From Methanoregulaceae archaeon (GTDB taxonomy: Archaea > Halobacteriota > Methanomicrobia > Methanomicrobiales > Methanospirillaceae): a stretch of 6,498 bases of DNA. The position numbers and the translations under genes were made by a program. Shown in pieces: positions 1-5,079 of this stretch. The stretch lies in the NCBI GenBank assembly GCA_028679405.1, contig JAJRBP010000181.1, positions 1-6,498 of the forward strand, written 5' to 3'. The notes below the pieces were generated by a model that was not told the origin of the DNA, did no database searches, and saw nothing but the letters and a program-made list of their open reading frames with translations. How positions within the stretch are numbered: the stretch's first letter is position 1; every line of letters starts with the position of its first letter.

Positions 1-125
1 CCCGCTCCCGTGCCGAGGACCCGCCGGAGGGATGCGCCCGTGGTACCCAGCACGCCGGCGGCGAGTATCAGGTGATTCCGGAGGTCCACTCCACCGGCCC
101 GGACCGGGCCCGGCTTCAGTCTCAT
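1..125 (-). CDS. pyrD: Dihydroorotate dehydrogenase, N-terminal fragment (runs off left edge)
   Basis: This is the 5' end of a minus-strand gene: 41 complete codons from an ATG at 125-123, continuing past base 1. PyrD oxidises dihydroorotate to orotate in pyrimidine synthesis using FMN. The translated start contains [20 protein letters not shown] at residues 13-32. This matches the family's N-terminal beta strand and first FMN-barrel strand (usually x-L-x-N-P-L-x-L-A-x-G followed by G-x-T-G-x-S/E-x-R-R). The ATG is preferred because about seven residues precede the first conserved strand, as in relatives, and an in-frame TAA lies about 28 bases upstream. No Shine-Dalgarno sequence precedes it; an AT-rich island about 27 bases upstream suggests a leaderless or nearly leaderless transcript. 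The usual Asn-Pro is Asn17-His18 here. The gene is divergent from the malate dehydrogenase gene. Cofactor-binding and catalytic residues lie outside the window, so subtype 1A or 1B cannot be told. Confidence 0.85.
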   Translation of the reverse strand, partial: MRLKPGPVRAGGVDLRNHLILAAGVLGTTGASLRRVLGTGA

Positions 126-142
126 GGGAGAAGAGATGGAGG

Positions 143-161
143 TTAATTGTAATTATTAATT
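143..161. promoter_or_regulatory. AT-rich bidirectional promoter between pyrD and mdh
   Basis: The 62-base gap between the two divergent start codons (126-187) contains one strongly AT-rich island in otherwise GC-rich DNA. Within it, 144-155 is a perfect inverted repeat, TAATT-GT-AATTA. From its centre (about 150) the pyrD ATG is about 25 bases away and the mdh ATG about 38 bases away. With the usual archaeal TATA-to-start spacing of about 25 bases, pyrD would be leaderless and mdh would have a leader of about a dozen bases. Both roles are inferred from position and composition; no perfect TATA consensus is visible. Confidence 0.55.
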
Positions 162-187
162 CTCCGCGAGGCGAACAGTACCGACGT

Positions 188-1051
188 ATGGTGAGACTTG
201 CAGTGCTGGGTGCCGGCAGGATCGGCGGGGAGGTCGCATACCTCTCCTCCGTTCTCTCGCTCGTGGACGAACTCGTCATCTATGATGCCAACAAGCCCTT
301 CCTGCATTCGCAGGTCCTCGACCTGCAGCACACCGGGCTGGACATCCCGATCAGCACCGATCCCTGGGAGGCGAGCAGGGCCGACATCTGCGTGTTCTCG
401 GCCGGTATCCCGAGGACCCCGGCCATCCGGACAAGGGCCGACCTGCTCGGGGCAAACCTTCCGGTCGCGACCGAGTGCTCAAAGCCCCTGTCGCGGTTCG
501 GCGGGGTCCTCATCACGGTCACCAACCCGATGGACGCGAACAACTACTACCTCTGCCGCCACAACCGCCTGGACCGGTCGAAGTGCATAGGTTTCGGCGG
601 CCAGGTCGACAGCGCCCGCTTCAGGCTCGCCCTCGGCAGGCACAGGATCGGCGGGGAGGCCTGGGTGCTCGGCGACCACGGGGAGCACCAGGTCCCCGTC
701 TTCTCGCGGCTTTCGGTCCCGGTCCCGGTCCCCGACCGGGAGGAGATCCTCGCCGGCCTCCGCAGGGCGAGCATGGAAGTGATCGAGGGCAAGGGCGGGA
801 CAGTATTCGGGCCGGCATACCATATCGCGCGGCTGATCCGGATGGTGGTGAGAGACGAAAGGGAACTGGTCGCCTGCTCCTGCGTCCTCGAGGGTGAGTA
901 CGGGATGGACGGCTGCTCCCTCGGTGTCCCGGCCCGGATCGGGCGCGAAGGTATCCTCCGGATCGAGGAATGGGACCTCGACGACTGGGAGCGCCAGGGA
1001 CTCGGGCGGGCAGGGGAGTTTATCCGGGACCTCTCCAGGGGCCTCCGATGA
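188..1051 (+). CDS. mdh: Malate dehydrogenase, NAD-type (LDH/MDH family)
   Basis: The product is 287 residues and should be a soluble cytoplasmic enzyme interconverting malate and oxaloacetate, probably in the partial TCA cycle that methanogens use for biosynthesis. The family features appear in order. A Rossmann motif G8-A-G10-R-I-G13 is followed by an acidic strand end (Asp33) favouring NAD over NADP, then the DLQHT segment (45-49). The substrate loop SAGIPR (71-76) has Arg76 at the position that distinguishes malate from lactate enzymes. TNPMD follows at 112-116, then Asp141 and Arg144 in VDSARFR, and catalytic His164 in GDHGE. The ATG at 188 is chosen because the Rossmann strand begins at residue 2; the frame is open further upstream, but that extension would run across the promoter and pyrD. 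Shine-Dalgarno support is weak (GAGG at 168-171, 16 bases away). Oddities are the length (about 20 residues shorter than typical) and an apparent one-residue insertion with loss of the usual Gly-Met in the substrate loop (TPAIRTR). It could instead be a related 2-hydroxyacid dehydrogenase, but Arg76 favours malate. Confidence 0.85.
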   Translation: MVRLAVLGAGRIGGEVAYLSSVLSLVDELVIYDANKPFLHSQVLDLQHTGLDIPISTDPWEASRADICVFSAGIPRTPAIRTRADLLGANLPVATECSKPLSRFGGVLITVTNPMDANNYYLCRHNRLDRSKCIGFGGQVDSARFRLALGRHRIGGEAWVLGDHGEHQVPVFSRLSVPVPVPDREEILAGLRRASMEVIEGKGGTVFGPAYHIARLIRMVVRDERELVACSCVLEGEYGMDGCSLGVPARIGREGILRIEEWDLDDWERQGLGRAGEFIRDLSRGLR

Positions 1052-3522
1052 CCGGGGCCGCAGCAATCGGAAATGTGTCCAGGGAAGAGAAGAGGGGCCC
1101 CACCACCCTCGACGATTTTTCCGGGGTGAAGATCGGGATAACCCAGGTGGAGTACAGCAATACCCCGGCCGGGCCGATCGTCCATATCTTCGGGAGAGAC
1201 CAGGCGAGGAAAGCGGTACACCTCGAGGTCACCGGTTTCCTTCCCTACTTCTACGCGCCGGTGGCACAGGCGGACGGCGCGAGCCTTCCCCCCCATGCGA
1301 CGGTCGAGAAGGAGGCGGAATACCGGTCGATCCATGGCGAGCCGCTCCGCAGGATACGGACGGTAAGGCCGGGGGATGTCAGGGAGCTCCGGGAAAAGTT
1401 CCATCATTTCGAGGCCGATATCCCGTTCACTACCAGGTTCATGATCGATACCGGACTGACAGGTGGTGTCGCGGCCCCCGGCTTCTCCCCCGATGTCCGG
1501 GAGATAACGCCTGCAGAGGTAACCGCGCCCGCCCGGCTTGCGATCATCGATATCGAGTGCGAGGATTTCCGCGGATTTCCCGAGCCCGCCCGCGACGCGG
1601 TCATTGCAATCACCGCGTACGACTCCTTCGACGACAGGTATACCACGTTCCTCCTCCGGCCCGGCGACGAGGAGCCCGACCTCTCCTGCCACCGGCCCGG
1701 CGGCCTCCCGAACGGGTGTTTCTCACCTGAGAAGCACACCATCCGGGTATTCCCCGATGAGAGGGGCATGTTCGCGGCCTTCAGCGAATACATCAAAGAG
1801 ACGGACCCGGATGTCCTCTCCGGCTGGAACTTCGTCGATTTCGACCTGCAGTACATACTGGGTCGGATGGAACAGCTCAGGCTCCCGACAGAGTCGCTCT
1901 CGCGCCTCCCCGGCCAGAGCGAGCGGAACGCGATCCGGGGGAGGGCGGTCTTCGACCTCCTCGAGGCGTACAAGAAGATGCAGCAGACCCAGCGGGAGTC
2001 GTACCGCCTCGATGCCGTCGCCGAGGCCGAACTCAAGGACACGAAGGTCAGGTACCGCGGGTCGATCACCACGCTCTGGAAGACACAGCCCGCGCTCCTC
2101 GTCGAGTACAACTTCAAGGATGTCGAGCTCTGCGTGGCGATCAACAACAAGATCAGGATCATCGGGTTCTACCGGGAGATCGCCAGGTACGTCGGCTGCC
2201 CGCTCGACAGGACCCTGAACTCCTCCAACGTGATTGACATCTACATCCTCCGGAAATCGCACGGGAAGTTCGTCCTCCCCTCGAAGGGGTACGTGGCCGC
2301 GAACGAGTTCGAGGGGGCGATAGTCTTCGAGCCGAGCCTCGGGGTGAAGGAGAACGTCGTCGTCCTCGACTTGAAATCACTCTACCCGATGGCGATGATG
2401 ACGATCAACGCCTCTCCCGAGACAAAGGACCCGTCCGGGGAGCTGAAGGCGCCAAACGGCGTCAGGTTCGCACGCGAGCCAGACGGCCTTACGAGGAGCA
2501 TCATATCCGAGCTCCTCCTCGAGCGCGATGCGAAGAAGAAGAAGCGGGACCAGTACCAGTTCGGTTCGAGGGAGTACGTGATGTACGACCTCCAGCAGAA
2601 CGTGCTCAAGGTGATCATGAACACCTATTACGGCGTGAGCGGGTACACCCGGTTCCGGCTCTACGACCGCGAGATCGGGGCTGCCGTCACCTCGGTCGGC
2701 CGGGCGATCATCGAACACACGAGGACCATAATCGAGGGAGGGGGCCACCGGGTCATCTACGGGGACACCGATTCCTGCATGGTCGAACTCCAGCCGGGAG
2801 AGCTCGACCGGACCATAGAGACGGCGAGGGAGATCGAGCGGGCGGTGAACGGGAGCTACGGCGAATTCGCCCGGTCGGTCCTGTCCGCAGAGAAGCACTA
2901 CTTTTCCATCAAGTTCGAGAAGGTGTACAGGCGGTTCCTCCAGGCAGGGAAGAAGAAGCGGTATGCCGGGCACCTCGTCTGGAAGGAGGGCAAGGCCGTC
3001 GACGAGATCGATATCGTCGGGTTCGAGATCAGGAGGAGCGATTACCCGCAGATCACGAAGACCGTCCAGCTGAAGGTTATCGAGATGATCCTGTACGGGG
3101 AGCCGTACGACGATATCAAACGATATCTCGGGGAGATCATCAGGAATTACCGGTCTGGAAGGTATTCGCTCGACGAGATAGGGATCCCGGGCGGTATCGG
3201 AAAGCAGCTCACCGAGTACGAGACGGACGACGCACATGTCCGGGGTGCAACGTACTCGAACAAGCACCTCGGGATGGAGTTCTCCAAGGGCTCGAAACCA
3301 AAACGGGTGTACATCAAATCGGTGAAATCGAAGTACATGCGCACCGACGTCCTCTGTTTCGAGTACGGCGACCAGGTGCCGCCCGAGTTCGTCGTCGACT
3401 ACGAGATGATGCTCGATAAGACCCTGAAGCAGCCCATCTCGCGGATCATCGAGGCGCTCGGGTGGGACTGGCACGACATCGACCCGTCCAGGACGACCCT
3501 GTCGCAGTTCGGGCTTGGGTAG
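1048..3522 (+). CDS. polB: Family-B DNA polymerase with 3'-5' exonuclease
   Basis: The product is 824 residues, slightly longer than the common 770-800 for archaeal PolB, which acts in replication or repair. The exonuclease domain is intact: Exo I Asp168-Ile-Glu170, Exo II Asn261-x3-Phe-Asp266, and Exo III Tyr354-x3-Asp358. The polymerase domain has EGAIV before motif A, motif A DLKSLYP (441-447), motif B Lys521-x3-Asn525-x2-Tyr-Gly529, motif C YGDTDS (571-576) and the KKRYAG segment (636-641). The catalytic aspartates are therefore Asp441, Asp573 and Asp575. No intein interrupts any motif. The last ten residues (815-824, RTTLSQFGLG) resemble a degenerate PCNA-interacting peptide. The ATG at 1048 overlaps the mdh stop as ATGA, which points to translational coupling in one operon. 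The first 30 or so residues are poorly conserved in appearance, so a GTG at 1075 is a possible alternative start. Proofreading and synthesis activities are family knowledge; the active-site residues are seen directly. Confidence 0.95.
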   Translation: MTGAAAIGNVSREEKRGPTTLDDFSGVKIGITQVEYSNTPAGPIVHIFGRDQARKAVHLEVTGFLPYFYAPVAQADGASLPPHATVEKEAEYRSIHGEPLRRIRTVRPGDVRELREKFHHFEADIPFTTRFMIDTGLTGGVAAPGFSPDVREITPAEVTAPARLAIIDIECEDFRGFPEPARDAVIAITAYDSFDDRYTTFLLRPGDEEPDLSCHRPGGLPNGCFSPEKHTIRVFPDERGMFAAFSEYIKETDPDVLSGWNFVDFDLQYILGRMEQLRLPTESLSRLPGQSERNAIRGRAVFDLLEAYKKMQQTQRESYRLDAVAEAELKDTKVRYRGSITTLWKTQPALLVEYNFKDVELCVAINNKIRIIGFYREIARYVGCPLDRTLNSSNVIDIYILRKSHGKFVLPSKGYVAANEFEGAIVFEPSLGVKENVVVLDLKSLYPMAMMTINASPETKDPSGELKAPNGVRFAREPDGLTRSIISELLLERDAKKKKRDQYQFGSREYVMYDLQQNVLKVIMNTYYGVSGYTRFRLYDREIGAAVTSVGRAIIEHTRTIIEGGGHRVIYGDTDSCMVELQPGELDRTIETAREIERAVNGSYGEFARSVLSAEKHYFSIKFEKVYRRFLQAGKKKRYAGHLVWKEGKAVDEIDIVGFEIRRSDYPQITKTVQLKVIEMILYGEPYDDIKRYLGEIIRNYRSGRYSLDEIGIPGGIGKQLTEYETDDAHVRGATYSNKHLGMEFSKGSKPKRVYIKSVKSKYMRTDVLCFEYGDQVPPEFVVDYEMMLDKTLKQPISRIIEALGWDWHDIDPSRTTLSQFGLG

Positions 3523-3536
3523 GGCAGGTTACACTG

Positions 3537-3541
3537 TTTTT
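3537..3541 (+). terminator. Possible T-run terminator of the mdh-polB unit
   Basis: A run of five T residues follows the polB stop codon by 14 bases, and the sequence continues as TATAAT. Archaeal RNA polymerase often terminates at short T tracts without a hairpin. The run is short, so this is a tentative call. Confidence 0.4.
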
Positions 3542-3575
3542 ATAATCCAGCCAGGTGGAATCGCCGTGTCCAATT

Positions 3576-3599
3576 TCTCCGGAATCCATCTTCCGGGGG
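3576..3599. terminator. Small hairpin in the convergent polB / acyltransferase gap
   Basis: CCGGAA (3579-3584) and TTCCGG (3591-3596) form a perfect 6-base-pair stem around a 6-base loop. One further G-C pair and two wobble pairs extend it outward. It lies directly after the minus-strand acyltransferase stop (3602) and 56 bases past the polB stop. No T-run follows on either strand, so it is not a classical intrinsic terminator. It may stabilise 3' ends or help separate the two convergent transcripts. Confidence 0.35.
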
Positions 3600-3601
3600 T
3601 C

Positions 3602-5056
3602 CTAGAACCGCATGTACAGGAACTGTGGTGCTGCATCGGGTCCGAATGCCACGATGACCAGCCCGATCCCGGCCAGGCAAAGGATCCAGTACCTGTACCT
3701 CCGGGAGCTGATGTATGCGATATGGTCGAAATTCCAGATTTTCCGTGCGGATCGCATCCCGATCCTGGTCTTTAACATAAAATAAATCCCGATAACAAGC
3801 CCGAGGACACAGGAAACTATCATTAATTCGGTTCCTGATAATATCAGGTCGGGGATGAGATATTTGTTCAGGCAATAGGCTATCTGGTGGACGTCTCTCA
3901 CCCGGAAGAAGATCCACCCGAGAAAGACGAGGAACTGGGTGACAATAATCGAAAGGAAGATAGTGGGATATCCTGATGGAATTCTTTCTGCCAGTCCCGC
4001 GCGCTCGCGGAAAAACCGGTGTGCGGACAGAAGTCCTCCGTGGAAAGCCCCCCATAATACGAAATTCCACGCGGCTCCGTGCCACAGGCCGGAGAGCATC
4101 CATGCGACCAACAGGTTCAGGTATGAACGGAGTCTGCCCTTCCGGTTCCCGCCGAGAGGTATGTATACGTAGTCCCTGACGATCCTCGAGAGGGTGATGT
4201 GCCAGTTCCTCCAGAACTCCGTCGGGTTGGGAGAAAAATACGGCCTGTTGAAGTTCTGAGGCAGGCTGATCCCGATGATAAGGGCTGTTCCTATCGCGAT
4301 GTCGGTGTACCCCGAGAAATCGCAGAAGATCTGAAGCCCGAACGCGAATGTCCCGGCCCAGACATCGAAAGATGTCAGTGCATTGCCGATGGGGTCGGCG
4401 AAAACGAGATCAGCAAATTTTCCCAGGTTATCGGCAATGACGACCTTCTTGAAAAGTCCCCAGACAATAAGCGTCACCCCGAACTGGGCCTTTTGAGGAT
4501 TGAATTCAAGACCCTTCTTCAACTGGGGGAGAAATTCCCATGCACGGACGATTGGACCTGCGATGAGTTTCGGGAAGAAGGCCATATACAGGAGGTAGTC
4601 CTGCATGGAATCCGCCGGAAGAATTCTGCCGCGGTAAATATCGACGACATAGATCAGGGCCTCGAAGGTGTAAAACGAGATGCCGATAGGGAGCAGGATC
4701 GCAAGCTCGCTGAACGGTGGAACGATGTTGAGCGAAGCAAGAAGGTAATTCAGACTTGTCGCCGCAAAATTTATGTATTTGAAATAGCCGAGTGTTCCGA
4801 GAAGAATAGTACAGGCCAGGAGGAGCCAGATTTTTTTATTTTTTGTATCTTTCGCACGGAAGATTGCAATCCCCAGGTAATAACTGCTCAGGGAAGCCAC
4901 GAAGAGGAGCAGGATGAAAATATTGCTTGATATATAAAAAAAGAAATAGCTGGCAAGGAGGAGAAGGAGGTGTTGATATTTTTTTACATGGATGAGTGTC
5001 AGGCCGAGGATGACCGTAGTCAGAAACACCAGGTAAAATAGCGAATTAAATAACAT
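3602..5056 (-). CDS. MBOAT-family membrane O-acyltransferase (AlgI/DltB-like)
   Basis: The product is 484 residues of mostly hydrophobic sequence with roughly 11-12 likely membrane segments. Families such as AlgI, PatA and DltB accept an acyl group on the inner face of the membrane and pass it outward to a partner that modifies a polymer. Visible signatures are the start MLFNS, FPKLIAGPI (161-169), CDFSGYTDIAIG (245-256), FWRNWH (281-286) followed by RDYVYIPLGGNR (294-305), and SGLWHGAAWNFVLWG (322-336). His326 aligns with the essential MBOAT histidine and His286 with the second conserved histidine. The end QFLYMRF is typical of AlgI-like proteins. The ATG at 5056 is preferred over a TTG four codons upstream because MLFNS is the usual family start. 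There is no clear Shine-Dalgarno sequence. The gene is convergent with polB and divergent from an SGNH gene 23 bases away, its probable partner. Polysaccharide O-acetylation is inferred; the acyl donor and target polymer cannot be read from the sequence. Confidence 0.9.
   Translation of the reverse strand: MLFNSLFYLVFLTTVILGLTLIHVKKYQHLLLLLASYFFFYISSNIFILLLFVASLSSYYLGIAIFRAKDTKNKKIWLLLACTILLGTLGYFKYINFAATSLNYLLASLNIVPPFSELAILLPIGISFYTFEALIYVVDIYRGRILPADSMQDYLLYMAFFPKLIAGPIVRAWEFLPQLKKGLEFNPQKAQFGVTLIVWGLFKKVVIADNLGKFADLVFADPIGNALTSFDVWAGTFAFGLQIFCDFSGYTDIAIGTALIIGISLPQNFNRPYFSPNPTEFWRNWHITLSRIVRDYVYIPLGGNRKGRLRSYLNLLVAWMLSGLWHGAAWNFVLWGAFHGGLLSAHRFFRERAGLAERIPSGYPTIFLSIIVTQFLVFLGWIFFRVRDVHQIAYCLNKYLIPDLILSGTELMIVSCVLGLVIGIYFMLKTRIGMRSARKIWNFDHIAYISSRRYRYWILCLAGIGLVIVAFGPDAAPQFLYMRF
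5046..5053 (+). promoter_or_regulatory. Possible TATA element for the SGNH-TPR gene
   Basis: TTAAATAA lies about 30 bases before the plus-strand ATG at 5080, the spacing expected for a leaderless archaeal transcript. It sits inside the first codons of the oppositely oriented acyltransferase gene because the gap between the two genes is only 23 bases. Inferred from position and composition only. Confidence 0.4.
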
Positions 5057-5079
5057 CGGAACCCACAATACAATGATTG

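Noticed and set aside
3..146. Plus-strand open frame ending at 144-146, which could be the tail of an upstream gene
   Set aside because: The minus strand over the same bases encodes a clear dihydroorotate dehydrogenase N-terminus, so this is a GC-rich shadow.
32..187. A 52-residue upstream extension of malate dehydrogenase in the same frame
   Set aside because: It lacks family similarity, runs through the AT-rich promoter, and lies antisense to a recognisable pyrD start. The Rossmann strand begins right after the ATG at 188.
715..732. Three tandem GGTCCC hexamers inside mdh
   Set aside because: They simply encode a Val-Pro-Val-Pro-Val-Pro loop after the catalytic histidine. Too short and in-frame to suggest a separate element.
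970..1047. Upstream ATG at 970 as the polymerase start
   Set aside because: It would overlap the mdh coding end by 82 bases with arginine/glycine-rich residues unlike PolB; the ATGA junction at 1048 is the natural start.
547..1692. Long minus-strand open frame of 381 codons under mdh and polB
   Set aside because: It is a shadow of high-GC coding sequence: proline/arginine/glycine-rich, no recognisable domain, and spanning two well-supported plus-strand genes.
2377..3474. Long minus-strand open frame of 365 codons under polB
   Set aside because: It is antisense to the polymerase palm and thumb, whose motifs are intact. Its composition is typical of a reading-frame shadow.
4199..4930. Plus-strand open frame of 243 codons within the acyltransferase gene
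   Set aside because: It is very rich in charged residues, as expected for the antisense of a membrane protein, and lacks a known domain. The minus-strand MBOAT signatures are unambiguous.
5057..5068. TTG at 5068 as the acyltransferase start
   Set aside because: The extra four residues do not match the family, whose members usually start with MLFNS-type sequence at the ATG chosen.
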